The position numbers were made by a program, and so were the translations under genes. The notes beneath the pieces are model-generated. The model ran no database searches and was not told where the DNA came from. It saw only the letters and a list, made by a program, of their open reading frames with translations. From an uncultured Sphingomonadales bacterium (GTDB taxonomy: Bacteria; Pseudomonadota; Alphaproteobacteria; Sphingomonadales; Sphingomonadaceae), in contig CAIJLZ010000011.1 of NCBI GenBank assembly GCA_903821605.1, positions 1-64,000 on the forward strand: 64,000 nt of DNA. Direction: 5' to 3'. Positions 1 to 8,949 of the stretch are shown piece by piece. How positions within the stretch are numbered: position 1 is the stretch's first letter; every line of letters starts with the position of its first letter.

Positions 1-128
1 CCCTGTCGCGGAAGTCGCGAAGGTGGCGGGGGTCATTCGTCACCCCCACCCCTTTCCCTCGTCACCCTGTCACGGAAGTCGCGAAGGTGGCGGGGCCATT
101 CGTCACCGCCGCCCTCGTTCCCTCGTCA
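1..128. repeat. Two tandem copies of a ~64-bp intergenic unit
   Basis: The block beginning CCCTGTCGCGGAAGTCGCG at position 1 recurs almost unchanged at position 65 (CCCTGTCACGGAAGTCGCG), followed in both by GAAGGTGGCGGGG, CATTCGTCACC and CCCTCGTCA. The period is 64 bp. A third, diverged unit starts at 129 with CCCTGAACTCG. The block lies beyond the 3' end of ndk, and no convincing gene occupies 1-263. The left boundary of the array is outside the window. Confidence 0.8.
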
Positions 129-206
129 CCCTGAACTCGTTTCAGGGTCCATGCCCCTAACCCGCGCCACGCCCGTGGCGGGGTGGATGCTGAAACAAGT
201 TCAGCA
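129..206. repeat. REP-like pair of palindromes
   Basis: Two short hairpins lie about 40 bp apart. CCCTGAA-CTCGT-TTCAGGG is at 129-147 and TGCTGAA-ACAAG-TTCAGCA at 188-206, each with a 7-bp stem and 5-nt loop. The first is preceded by CTCGTCA and the second followed by TGACGA, so the whole unit is roughly mirror-symmetric (TCGTCA ... TGACGA). The same two hairpin types recur at 55237-55410. This makes a dispersed REP/BIME-type intergenic element likely. The function is unknown. Confidence 0.75.
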
Positions 207-263
207 TGACGAGGCAGGGCAATAGGGCAAAAAGAGGCCTCCCCCGGCCGGGCGATGGCCCAT

Positions 264-298
264 AAAAAACGGGCCGGGGAGCGTGCCCCGGCCCGTTT
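264..298 (-). terminator. Rho-independent terminator of ndk
   Basis: On the minus strand a perfect 13-bp stem (AAACGGGCCGGGG paired with CCCCGGCCCGTTT) encloses a 6-nt loop and runs straight into a T tract (plus-strand AAAAAA at 264-269). It lies 26 bp beyond the ndk stop codon, so it should end the minus-strand transcript. Confidence 0.9.
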
Positions 299-323
299 CG
301 ATATTTGCCATCGCGCGGATGGA

Positions 324-746
324 TTAGCCGACGATTTCTTCCGGCTTGAAGAAGAAGGCGATTTCGATCGCGGCATTCTCTTCTGAGTCCGAACCATGGA
401 CCGAATTGGCTTCGATCGATTCGGCGAACAGCTTGCGGATCGTGCCGTCGGCGGCATCCTTCGGGTTGGTCGCGCCCATGATGTCGCGGTTGCGCTTCAC
501 GGCGTCTTCGCCTTCCAGCACCTGCACGACGACCGGGCCAGAGACCATGAACGACACCAGTTCACCGAAAAACGGGCGTTCCTTGTGGACGGCATAAAAG
601 CCTTCGGCCTGCGCCTGCGACATCTGGATGCGCTTGGAAGCGACGACGCGCAAACCAGCTTCTTCCAGCTTGGCGGTGACGGCACCGGTCAGGTTGCGAC
701 GCGTCGCGTCCGGCTTGATGATCGAAAAGGTGCGGGTAACGGCCAT
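324..746 (-). CDS. ndk: Nucleoside diphosphate kinase
   Basis: The 140-aa cytosolic enzyme transfers the gamma-phosphate of ATP to NDPs through a phosphohistidine and balances NTP and dNTP pools. The family signature NSVHGSDS is present with the catalytic histidine at residue 117. The N-terminal FSIIKPDA and the nucleotide-binding R/K residues follow the family pattern, and the length is the usual 140-143 aa. The gene is followed by a strong terminator. Upstream lies holC on the same strand with an 81-bp gap, so ndk may have its own promoter. Confidence 0.97.
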   Translation of the reverse strand: MAVTRTFSIIKPDATRRNLTGAVTAKLEEAGLRVVASKRIQMSQAQAEGFYAVHKERPFFGELVSFMVSGPVVVQVLEGEDAVKRNRDIMGATNPKDAADGTIRKLFAESIEANSVHGSDSEENAAIEIAFFFKPEEIVG

Positions 747-827
747 GAACTTACTCCGGCGAAATAGATGATCAGAATGGCACGCCCCCTAGCCGCTGCT
801 GCACCGCAACGCAAGTCATGTGACCGG

Positions 828-1292
828 TTACGGCCCCTCGCGCCAGCGGCCTTCGTCGTCCTGCTTCCAGTAATGGCGCTCGACGCCGTCCTGCGCGGCA
901 AGCGCCCGCCACGCCTGACGCGCGCCCGCAATCGTGGATTCGTCGAACAGATAAAAGGCCCGGTCATAAGCCAGCGCAAGATCGCGCCATTCGCCATCGA
1001 CCAAGGCAATGTGGCGGGCCTCGCCTGCCGCATCGCCTGTCGCGCTGACCACCTCATCCGGCGTGGCGAGCAACACCGACTGCGCCCGATCCGCATCGCC
1101 GGCCCCGGCGCGCGCATGGGGCAGAAAGCTCTCCGCCTTCCACGTCCACAACAATTGGTCGAGCCGCGCCAGCAGCGCCTCGTCTTGGGCCATCACCAAT
1201 AATTTCTGGCCCTGACCCGCCACCCGTTCGCAGATAGCGGGCAGCACGCGTTCGAGTGGCAAGCGGGTCAGGTGATAGAAATCAGCCCTCAA
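828..1292 (-). CDS. holC: DNA polymerase III chi subunit
   Basis: This 154-aa protein matches HolC. It has an N-terminal FYHLTRLPLERVLP segment, a central LLWTWKAESFLPHA motif typical of chi, and a C-terminal YWKQDDEGRW tail. Chi bridges the clamp-loader complex and single-strand-binding protein during replication. Its start overlaps the end of pepA by 11 bp, which indicates translational coupling. The pepA-holC order is conserved in many proteobacteria and supports the call, because chi itself is weakly conserved. Confidence 0.92.
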   Translation of the reverse strand: MRADFYHLTRLPLERVLPAICERVAGQGQKLLVMAQDEALLARLDQLLWTWKAESFLPHARAGAGDADRAQSVLLATPDEVVSATGDAAGEARHIALVDGEWRDLALAYDRAFYLFDESTIAGARQAWRALAAQDGVERHYWKQDDEGRWREGP

Positions 1293-2769
1293 AGTGATCC
1301 GCCACCAACCGGTTCAACAGCGCCACGCCATAACCGCTCGCGCCCTTTTCCCATGTCGGACCGGGCTTGGCCGTCCACACGGTCCCGGCGATATCAAGGT
1401 GCGCCCATTTCACGCCGTCATCGACAAAGCGCTTGAGGAATTGCGCAGCGGTGATCGACCCCGCCTCGCGCCCGCCGACATTCTTCATGTCCGCGATCAC
1501 CGAATCGATCTGCTTGTCATAGGCATCGCCCAGCGGGAAGCGCCACAGCGTGTCGCCCGATGCCTTGCCCGCGGCCAGCAACTGTTCGGCCAGTTCATCG
1601 CTATTGGAGAACATGCCCGCATGTTCATGGCCGAGCGCAATGATCATCGCGCCGGTCAAGGTCGCCAGGTCGATCATCACTTCCGGCCGATATTTGCGCT
1701 GCACCCAGGTCATCGCGTCGCACAGCACAAGACGACCTTCGGCATCGGTGTTGATGACCTCAATTGTCTGGCCCGACATCGAAACGACCACATCGCCCGG
1801 CCGTTGCGCGGTGCCCGACGGCATGTTTTCGACCAGCCCGCAAATGCCGACGACATGCGCCTTGGCCTTGCGGCTGGCCAGTGCCAGCATGGTACCGGCC
1901 ACGGCACCGGCCCCGCCCATGTCCCACTTCATGTCTTCCATCCCGGCGGCGGGCTTGATCGAAATGCCCCCGGTGTCAAAGGTCACACCCTTGCCAACGA
2001 ACACGACCGGCGCGCGGTCCTGTCCGGCCTCCAGCCCGTTCCAGCGCATCACCAACAGGCGCGGCGCGCGGACCGAGCCCTGGGCAACGCCCAACAGCGC
2101 GCCCATGCCAGCGGCACGCATTTCCGCCTCGCCCAGCACCTCCAACTCGACGCCCAGCGCCGCGAGCTGCTCGCAACGGGCAACAAAGCTTTCCGGATAG
2201 ATGATATTCGCCGGTTCCGTCACCAAAGTGCGGGTAAATTCTACGCCATCGGCAATGGCCGACAGCGTCGCCCAAGCCGCCGCCGCCCCCGGTGCGCCGA
2301 CGATCTCGATATCGCGCAGCGTGGGCTGCTGCGCCTTGGGCAGCTTGGTGCGATACACATCATGCCGCCACGCCTTGAGCCGCGCGCCATAAGCGAAGCG
2401 CGCCGCCACCTGATCAAGGCCGACACCTTCCAGCCCAGTGAAATCCGCCGCGATGGCCGTGACGCCAGACGTCAGCAGGCGCGACGATAGCGCCCCGCCC
2501 GCGCGTTCCATCAAGCCCGGTGTATCAAGTGGACCCGCACCAAGCCCCAGCAGCAGGACACGGCGCACGCCGCTGTCATCGGGCACCAACGCCTCAGCAA
2601 TCGAGGCCGGTTCGCCTTCAAACCGCTGGGCAATGACCGCCGCCTGCACGACCCGTGCCCCGTCATTCGATAACCGCCTTAACGCGCGGGTCAGATCGGT
2701 TGCACCACGCACCGGCAGGACGAGCGGCAGTGACGGTTGGGAAACTTGGTCGGCAAAACTGAAGCGCAT
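1282..2769 (-). CDS. pepA: Leucyl aminopeptidase (M17, cytosol aminopeptidase)
   Basis: This is a 495-aa M17 metallo-aminopeptidase that releases N-terminal residues from peptides; some homologues also bind DNA. The C-terminal catalytic domain carries VGKGVTFDTGGISIKP (metal-binding and catalytic Lys) and the signature NTDAEGRL with the catalytic Arg. The N-terminal third is the variable macro-like domain. The reading frame stays open 261 bp further upstream, but that part is not family-like, so the start is placed at the ATG preceding RFSFADQ. The gene is divergent from lptD and heads pepA-holC. Confidence 0.95.
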   Translation of the reverse strand: MRFSFADQVSQPSLPLVLPVRGATDLTRALRRLSNDGARVVQAAVIAQRFEGEPASIAEALVPDDSGVRRVLLLGLGAGPLDTPGLMERAGGALSSRLLTSGVTAIAADFTGLEGVGLDQVAARFAYGARLKAWRHDVYRTKLPKAQQPTLRDIEIVGAPGAAAAWATLSAIADGVEFTRTLVTEPANIIYPESFVARCEQLAALGVELEVLGEAEMRAAGMGALLGVAQGSVRAPRLLVMRWNGLEAGQDRAPVVFVGKGVTFDTGGISIKPAAGMEDMKWDMGGAGAVAGTMLALASRKAKAHVVGICGLVENMPSGTAQRPGDVVVSMSGQTIEVINTDAEGRLVLCDAMTWVQRKYRPEVMIDLATLTGAMIIALGHEHAGMFSNSDELAEQLLAAGKASGDTLWRFPLGDAYDKQIDSVIADMKNVGGREAGSITAAQFLKRFVDDGVKWAHLDIAGTVWTAKPGPTWEKGASGYGVALLNRLVADHFEG

Positions 2770-2893
2770 GATTCGGCAATTCCATCTGGTGGCGGAAGAC
2801 ACGACACCGACGATTCGTCCGGCAGTCGCGCAACAATGATTGCAGATAAGCCAGCGGGATGCGATAGGCGGGCTCGATTTTGTGAACTGGTGG

Positions 2894-5140
2894 ATGCCCG
2901 TGCCGAGAACGCCTTCCCTCGCCCTGATGCTGTCGCCGGTGCTGCTGGCCCTGTGCTGGTCGCCCGCGGCTTCTGCCCAGATGGCCCAGGAAACTGCCAC
3001 GCCCACTGGCAACCCGCCGATCAGCGACACGCCCAGCGATCCTAACGAACAGATCGAATTCTCTGCCGAGCGCCTCGAATATGATCAAGACAGCGATGTC
3101 GTCATCGCGTCGGGTCAGGTCAATATGGTGCGTGAAGGCAATCAGTTGCGCGCCGACAGCGTCAGTTGGGACCGCGCCAGCGGTAAGGTGGTCGCGACCG
3201 GCAATGTCCGTATCACCAATCCCGAAGGCGACGTCGCTTATGGCGATTCCATCGAACTACAAGACACGCTGAAGGACGGCATCGCACAGAACATGCTGCT
3301 GGTGCTGGCCGATGGCGGCAGGCTCGCGGCGCTGCATGGCGAACGCAGCGATGGCGTGACCCAACTCGACCGGGCAAGCTACTCACCCTGCGCGGTCGAA
3401 GATCACAAGGGCTGCCCGAAACAGCCGTTATGGCGGATCGATGCGGTGCGCGTCATCCATGATCCCGTCAAGCATCGCATCCGCTATCAACATGCCCGGC
3501 TGTCGTTCCTCGGCGTGCCGGTGCTGAGCCTGCCCGGCCTGTCCCATCCCGATGGATCGGGCGCGGGCGGTTCGGGTTTGCTCATCCCCGATATCCGCTA
3601 TCGCAACCTCAACGGCCTTGAACTGGCCGTGCCGATGTATCTGCAACTCGGCCCCGACCGCGATTTGACGCTAACGACCCATGTCTTTTCCAAGATCGCG
3701 CCGATGCTGGAGGCCGAATATCGCCAACTGACGAGCAGCGGGGCCTATAAGGTCGGTGGCCATCTCACTTATGGTCGCCGCACTTTTCAGTCCGGCACGG
3801 ATACGGCACGAGACATTCGCGGCGAATTCAACGCCAGCGGCAAGTTCCAACTCTCACCCGAATGGAGCATCACCGGCGCCACCCGGCTGACAACCGACAA
3901 GACCTTCCTGCCGCGTTATGCCATTTCATGGGATGACCGCCTGCGAACGATGGTGCGGGCGGAACATATCACGCGGCGGAGCTATCTCTCGATTGCGGGC
4001 TGGGCGGTGCAGGACCTGCGAGCCGATGCCGTACAGGGCCGCCAGCCCATCGCCCTGCCGGCGATTGATTATCGCCTGCGGATCGCCGACCCCGTGCTGG
4101 GTGGCGCGATTGAGGTGCAGGCCAACAGCCTTGCCCTGCTCCGCACCGAGGGCCAAGATACGCAGCGCGCATTCACCTCGTTCAAATGGGAAAAGCGGAC
4201 GCTGACCGCCATGGGGCAGGAACTGTCGCTAACCGCCTATGGCCGCGCCGATATCTACAACACCCATGATTCGCTCTCTACCCTGACCGCCAGCTATCGC
4301 GGCGAAGAGGGTTGGTCATCGCGCGCCATCGGTGCCGTGGCCGCAGACATGCGCTGGCCGTTGCTGGGCAAGGCGTTCAGCGGCACTCAATTGATTACCC
4401 CACGCGTGCAGATCGTCGCCTCACCCAAAATTGCCAATCTCAAGGTCCCGAACGAAGACAGCCGCGCCATCGAGCTGGAAGACAGCAATCTGTTCGCGCT
4501 CAATCGCTTTCCGGGTTACGACCGTTGGGAAGACAGCGCACGGGTGACTTATGGTGCGGATTATGCGCTCACCCTGCCGGGCTTTACGCTGCGCTCCGTG
4601 GTCGGCCAGAGCTACCGCCTCAACAGCCGTCCAAGCCTCTTCCCGAACGGGACGGGGCTGAATAGCCGCTTGTCCGATATCGTCGGGCGCACGACATTGG
4701 CCTATGGCAGCCGCGTTCAACTCATCCATCGTTTCCGGCTCGACAAGGATAATCTCGCCATCCGTCGTAACGAGATCGACGCGACGGTCGGTTCGCGTCG
4801 GACCTACGCATCGGTGTCTTATCTGCGACTCAACCGCGACATCGACACCTCGCTGGAAGATCTGCGCGACCGCGAGGAACTGCGCGTCGGCGTCCGGCTG
4901 GCGCTCAATCGCTATTGGTCGGTGTTCGGCACCACCGTCCTCAACCTGACCGGCAAGGCGGAAGATCCGACGACGACGTCTGATGGTTATGACATGCTGC
5001 GCCAGCGTGTGGGGGTCGCTTATGAGGACGAATGTTTCCAGTTCGGCCTCACCTGGCGGCGTGACCGTGCCGGGCTTGGCGATGCGCGTACCGGCAATAG
5101 CGTGCTGTTTCGACTGGCCTTCAAGAATTTGGGTCGCTAA
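2894..5140 (+). CDS. lptD: LPS-assembly protein LptD
   Basis: LptD is the outer-membrane beta-barrel that, with LptE, inserts lipopolysaccharide (or the sphingomonad equivalent glycolipid) into the outer leaflet. From the chosen ATG there is a signal peptide ending ...SPAASA, then an OstA/LptA-like N-terminal domain (EQIEFSAERLEYDQDSD ... VVATGNVRITNPEGDVAYGD). After that come the LptD signature around VLSLPGLSHPDGSG and a long C-terminal beta-barrel. The length is 748 aa. An in-frame ATG 54 bp upstream would place 18 extra residues before the signal peptide, so it is less likely. It is the first gene of lptD-surA-pdxA-rsmA. Confidence 0.94.
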   Translation: MPVPRTPSLALMLSPVLLALCWSPAASAQMAQETATPTGNPPISDTPSDPNEQIEFSAERLEYDQDSDVVIASGQVNMVREGNQLRADSVSWDRASGKVVATGNVRITNPEGDVAYGDSIELQDTLKDGIAQNMLLVLADGGRLAALHGERSDGVTQLDRASYSPCAVEDHKGCPKQPLWRIDAVRVIHDPVKHRIRYQHARLSFLGVPVLSLPGLSHPDGSGAGGSGLLIPDIRYRNLNGLELAVPMYLQLGPDRDLTLTTHVFSKIAPMLEAEYRQLTSSGAYKVGGHLTYGRRTFQSGTDTARDIRGEFNASGKFQLSPEWSITGATRLTTDKTFLPRYAISWDDRLRTMVRAEHITRRSYLSIAGWAVQDLRADAVQGRQPIALPAIDYRLRIADPVLGGAIEVQANSLALLRTEGQDTQRAFTSFKWEKRTLTAMGQELSLTAYGRADIYNTHDSLSTLTASYRGEEGWSSRAIGAVAADMRWPLLGKAFSGTQLITPRVQIVASPKIANLKVPNEDSRAIELEDSNLFALNRFPGYDRWEDSARVTYGADYALTLPGFTLRSVVGQSYRLNSRPSLFPNGTGLNSRLSDIVGRTTLAYGSRVQLIHRFRLDKDNLAIRRNEIDATVGSRRTYASVSYLRLNRDIDTSLEDLRDREELRVGVRLALNRYWSVFGTTVLNLTGKAEDPTTTSDGYDMLRQRVGVAYEDECFQFGLTWRRDRAGLGDARTGNSVLFRLAFKNLGR

Positions 5141-5208
5141 GCCTGCGTTCACCCGCTATGAGCCAATGTCCCGGCCAGCGTGATGCGCTTTCTCGTCAAG
5201 GAGCAAGG

Positions 5209-6546
5209 ATGAAAGACCGCTTGAATTGGGCTGCGTTGCTAGGCGCAACCTCGCTGCTGGCCCTTCCGCTGGCAGCCCAGACCGTCGACAGCGCGTCATC
5301 GCCTGCCGCAAGTCTCAACCTGCCCGCCAACATTACCGTCTTTGGCAAAAGCGAACCGACGGTGCGCAAGGCTACGGCGATCGTCAATGGTCAGGTCATC
5401 ACCGAAACCGACGTGGAACAACGCCTGGCGCTCGTGATTGCAGCCAATGAAGGCCGCATCTCGCCGGAAGAAAAAGACCGTCTCCGCACCCAGATCGTGC
5501 GCAACCTGATCGACGAAACCTTGCAGATTCAGGAAGCCAAGGCGAATGAGATCAAAGTAGAGCCGGGCGAAGTCGACCAGACCTTCGCGCGCGTTGCCGC
5601 CAACAGCAACCGCACCCCTGCCCAATTCTCCGCGTTTTTGCGGTCGCAAGGCTCGTCGGATCGCTCGTTGAAGCACCAGATCGAGGCGGAAAGCGCGTGG
5701 AGCCGCCTGCAGCGCAAGAAGATCCAGCCCTTTGTCAACGTCGCCGAGGAAGAGGTCCAATCGGTCATCTCGCGGCTCAACGCGGCCAAGGGTTCGACCG
5801 AATATCGCATCGGTGAAATCTTCCTGTCGGCCAACCCGGCCAATGCGGCAGAAGTGCAGGCTGGCGCTCAGAAGATCATCGAAAATGTCCGCAACGGCGC
5901 GTCCTTCGTCGCCTATGCCCGCCAGTTTTCGGAAGCCTCGACCGCAGCCGTCGGCGGCGATCTCGGCTGGGTTCGTCCGGAACAATTGCCGGAACAACTT
6001 ATGACAGCGGCACAGAGCCTGCAAAATGGCGGCGTGTCCGAACCGATTGCGGTGCCGGGTGGCTATTCGATCATCGTCAAGCTCGATGAACGCAAGGTGC
6101 TGACCGCCGATCCGCGCGATGCGATTCTCAGCCTCAAGCAGGTCTCGCTCAGCTTCGCCAAGGGCACTACCCAGGAACAGGCCGCCCCGCAGGTCGAAGC
6201 CATGACCAAGGCCTCCCGCGAAATCGCGGGCTGCGGTCAGGCTGAAGCCGTGGGTGGCAAGCTCGGCGCGACCGTTGTCGGCAACGACAATGTGCCGCTG
6301 CGTGAACTGCCGACCGCCTTGCAGAATCTGATGGTCAATCTGCAAGTCGGACAGGCGAGCCAGCCCTTTGGGTCGCTGGAAGATGGTATTCGCTTCCTTG
6401 TCGTCTGCGGTCGCGATGATCCGGCCGCTGGCAACGCCCCGTCGTTCGATCAGGTGTTGGCACAGATGGAGGAAGAACGCGTCAGCCGTCGCGCCCAACG
6501 CTATCTGCGCGATCTGCGTCGTGATGCCGAGGTCGAATACCGTTGA
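5209..6546 (+). CDS. surA: Periplasmic chaperone / peptidyl-prolyl isomerase SurA
   Basis: SurA escorts outer-membrane proteins, including LptD, across the periplasm. The 445-aa product has a signal peptide (MKDRLNWAALLGATSLLALP...LAAQ), a SurA N-domain (ATAIVNGQVITETDVEQRLAL), and one clear PpiC/parvulin domain (YRIGEIFLSANPANAAEV to EPIAVPGGYSIIVKLDER). A second, poorly conserved parvulin-like region may follow. The start is set by AAGGAG at 5198-5203, 5 nt before the ATG; the frame is open 51 bp further upstream. It lies 68 bp after lptD and its stop overlaps the pdxA start. Confidence 0.94.
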   Translation: MKDRLNWAALLGATSLLALPLAAQTVDSASSPAASLNLPANITVFGKSEPTVRKATAIVNGQVITETDVEQRLALVIAANEGRISPEEKDRLRTQIVRNLIDETLQIQEAKANEIKVEPGEVDQTFARVAANSNRTPAQFSAFLRSQGSSDRSLKHQIEAESAWSRLQRKKIQPFVNVAEEEVQSVISRLNAAKGSTEYRIGEIFLSANPANAAEVQAGAQKIIENVRNGASFVAYARQFSEASTAAVGGDLGWVRPEQLPEQLMTAAQSLQNGGVSEPIAVPGGYSIIVKLDERKVLTADPRDAILSLKQVSLSFAKGTTQEQAAPQVEAMTKASREIAGCGQAEAVGGKLGATVVGNDNVPLRELPTALQNLMVNLQVGQASQPFGSLEDGIRFLVVCGRDDPAAGNAPSFDQVLAQMEEERVSRRAQRYLRDLRRDAEVEYR

Positions 6547-7544
6547 TGTCCGTTAAGCCGCTCGCTGTCGCCCTCGGCGATCCGGCGGGCATCGGACCGG
6601 AAATCGTCGCACGGGCATGGGACTGCCGGATCGACGCTGAACTACCGCCCTTTTTCGCGGTGGGCGACGCGCGATCCATCGAAGCGGTGTGGGACGGCCC
6701 GATTGCCGTCATCACCTCTCCGGATGAGGCGGTCGCCCGCTTCCATGAGGGGTTGCCGCTATTGCAGGTGGCAGACGCCTCCACCCCGGTGCCGGGCCAG
6801 CCCGATCTCGAAGGGGCGCGGTGCGCGCTTGATTCGCTGGAACTCGCGACCGGACTGGTCCGCTCCTGCGCGGCCTCCGCCCTTGTCACCGGGCCGGTCT
6901 GCAAGGCGCAACTCTATGCGATTGGCTTCACCCATCCCGGCCAGACCGAATTCGTCTCCGAACGCTTCGGCATTTCGAGCGATAACACGGTGATGATGTT
7001 GGCTGGACCAGATCTCAAGGTCGTGCCGGTCACGACCCATATCCCGCTGGCCGATGTGCCGTCGCATCTCGATAGCGAACTGATTTGTGCCAAGGTGCGG
7101 GTCACGGTGCGGGCGCTGCAACGCGACTTCGGGATTAGCGAACCGCGCATCGCGATTGCCGGGCTCAACCCCCATGCTGGGGAAAATGGAGAAATCGGCC
7201 GCGAGGAAATCGACATTATCGAACCCGCCATCCGCCAATTGCGCGAAGAGGGGTTCCACGTCACCGGCCCGTTGGCCGCCGACGCCATGTTCCACCCGCG
7301 CGCGCGGGCGCAATATGATGTCGCGATTTGCCTCTATCATGATCAGGCGCTGATCCCGCTCAAAACCCTGCATTTCGACGATGGCGTCAACACTACGCTG
7401 GGCCTGCCCGCGATCCGCACCTCGCCGGATCATGGCACCGCATTCGATATTGCGGGCAAGGGCCTCGCCCGCCCCGACGCCATGATTGCCGCCATTCGCA
7501 TGGCCGCCGCCTGTGTGGAACGGCGTCAAGCCGCCTGCTGCTGA
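6546..7544 (+). CDS. pdxA: 4-hydroxythreonine-4-phosphate dehydrogenase
   Basis: PdxA oxidises 4-phosphohydroxy-L-threonine with NAD(P)+ in DXP-dependent pyridoxal phosphate synthesis. Family landmarks are [14 protein letters not shown] at the N-terminus and the metal-ligand histidines in [19 protein letters not shown] and [14 protein letters not shown]. The length is 332 aa. The ATG overlaps the surA stop in a TGATG arrangement (1-nt overlap), so translation is probably coupled. A TTG one codon earlier is also in frame. The position between surA and rsmA matches the classical proteobacterial operon. Confidence 0.96.
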   Translation: MSVKPLAVALGDPAGIGPEIVARAWDCRIDAELPPFFAVGDARSIEAVWDGPIAVITSPDEAVARFHEGLPLLQVADASTPVPGQPDLEGARCALDSLELATGLVRSCAASALVTGPVCKAQLYAIGFTHPGQTEFVSERFGISSDNTVMMLAGPDLKVVPVTTHIPLADVPSHLDSELICAKVRVTVRALQRDFGISEPRIAIAGLNPHAGENGEIGREEIDIIEPAIRQLREEGFHVTGPLAADAMFHPRARAQYDVAICLYHDQALIPLKTLHFDDGVNTTLGLPAIRTSPDHGTAFDIAGKGLARPDAMIAAIRMAAACVERRQAACC

Positions 7545-7554
7545 GCCGCGCATC

Positions 7555-8385
7555 ATGACCGGCCTGCCCCCACTGCGCGACGTGATCAAACGCTTTGGGC
7601 TCAACGCTTCCAAGGCGCTGGGCCAGAACTTTTTGTTCGATAGCCAACTCCTTGATCGGATCGCGGCCATCCCCGGCCCGTTGCAGGGCCAGACCGTTTA
7701 CGAGGTTGGCCCCGGCCCCGGTGGCCTGACCCGCGCCTTGCTCAAGGCGGGCGCGGATGTCGTGGCGGTCGAGATGGACCATCGCTGTATCGCGGCGCTG
7801 GCCGAGCTGGAAAGCTTTTACCCCGGCAAGCTCCGGGTGATCGAGGGTGATGCGCTCAAGATGGATGAGCGCGCGCTGGCCGGGGAAGGCGCGCATATCG
7901 TCGCCAACCTGCCTTATAATGTCGGCACCGCCTTGTTGATCCGCTGGCTTGGCGGCGAACAATGGATGCCGTGGTGGTCCTCGCTTAGCCTGATGTTCCA
8001 GCGCGAGGTCGCCGACCGTATCATCGCCAAGCCCGACACCGACGCTTATGGCCGGCTGGCAGTGCTCGCCCAATGGCGGAGTGAGCCGGTACTGGCGCTA
8101 CCCGTCCACCGCTCGGCCTTTGTGCCGCCGCCGAAGGTGATGTCGGCGGTGGTGCACATCACGCCGAAGCCCGCGCCGCATGGCGTCCGCATGGCCGTAC
8201 TGGAGCGCGTGACCGCTGCCGCCTTTGGTCAGCGCCGCAAGATGCTGCGCCAAAGCCTGAAGGGCCTCGCCGGCGGGCTGGATGCGCTGGAGGCGTGCGG
8301 CATTGACCCGACCCGTCGGGCAGAGACGCTATCGGTCGATGAATTTATCGCCATCGCCCGCGCGCTGGATGCCGCGCGCGGCTAA
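7555..8385 (+). CDS. rsmA: 16S rRNA (A1518/A1519-N6) dimethyltransferase KsgA
   Basis: RsmA/KsgA dimethylates two adjacent adenines in helix 45 of 16S rRNA during late 30S assembly, using SAM. The 276-aa protein shows ALGQNFLFD, the SAM loop [10 protein letters not shown] (residues 51-60) and the catalytic NLPYN motif (residues 118-122). The start was placed at the ATG at 7555, 10 bp after pdxA; the frame is open 69 bp upstream but that part overlaps pdxA and is not family-like. It is the last gene of the operon and convergent with the TPR gene, with an 8-bp gap. Confidence 0.96.
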   Translation: MTGLPPLRDVIKRFGLNASKALGQNFLFDSQLLDRIAAIPGPLQGQTVYEVGPGPGGLTRALLKAGADVVAVEMDHRCIAALAELESFYPGKLRVIEGDALKMDERALAGEGAHIVANLPYNVGTALLIRWLGGEQWMPWWSSLSLMFQREVADRIIAKPDTDAYGRLAVLAQWRSEPVLALPVHRSAFVPPPKVMSAVVHITPKPAPHGVRMAVLERVTAAAFGQRRKMLRQSLKGLAGGLDALEACGIDPTRRAETLSVDEFIAIARALDAARG

Positions 8386-8393
8386 ACCCTAGT

Positions 8394-8903
8394 TCAGGGC
8401 TTGACCGCTGGCGTGGTCGAGGAGACCATCGGCGCCGCAACTGTTTCGACCGGCGGGCCCTTGGCGATGGTGGCGGCAAGGTTGGTCGCCGGGGCGCAGG
8501 TCACATGACACAGCGACTTGATCCGCTCCAAATTGGTCTTTGCCCGTTCAACCGCCCCGCGCTGGACATAGGCTTCACCCTGCCCTTCAAGCGCCGCGAG
8601 ATCGTCGGGGTTGAGCGACAGCGCCTGACGATAGAAATGGATCGCCTTGCCCGGCAGGCTGCGGTCACGCGCAATCTTGCCAAGGCCACTGAAGGCCGAC
8701 CGGTTGCGCGGATCGACGACCAGCGCGGCCTCCATCAGATCGGTCGCATCATCGAGCTTGCCAGCGGCCAATGCGGCCTCGCCCTGCTGCACCAGCGCGA
8801 TGGAGCGCGGGTTGATCTGGTCATCGGCCTTTTGGCCCAGCACAGCGCTCGACACCGTTGCCAAGGACAGGGACAGGGCGACGGCAATCGGCGAAAAGCG
8901 CAT
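8394..8903 (-). CDS. Exported TPR-repeat protein
   Basis: A 169-aa secreted or periplasmic protein has a signal peptide ([23 protein letters not shown]) and then about three tetratricopeptide repeats ([60 protein letters not shown]). It ends in a Pro/Ala/Val-rich tail. The start is chosen because GGAG (plus-strand CTCC, 8910-8913) lies 6 nt before this ATG, although the frame extends 7 codons further. TPRs mediate protein contacts; the partner is not evident. It stands alone between rsmA (convergent) and rsmB. Confidence 0.8.
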   Translation of the reverse strand: MRFSPIAVALSLSLATVSSAVLGQKADDQINPRSIALVQQGEAALAAGKLDDATDLMEAALVVDPRNRSAFSGLGKIARDRSLPGKAIHFYRQALSLNPDDLAALEGQGEAYVQRGAVERAKTNLERIKSLCHVTCAPATNLAATIAKGPPVETVAAPMVSSTTPAVKP

Positions 8904-8949
8904 CAAATACTCCATCATCGGCATGGCAGGCCTCGTAATTGCCTAGCCT

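Noticed and set aside
62-457. Minus-strand frame through the left repeat region
   Set aside because: It translates repeats and overlaps ndk out of frame; nothing gene-like is seen.
5296-6498. A 400-aa open frame antisense to surA
   Set aside because: It is a shadow of surA with no domain and no ribosome-binding site.
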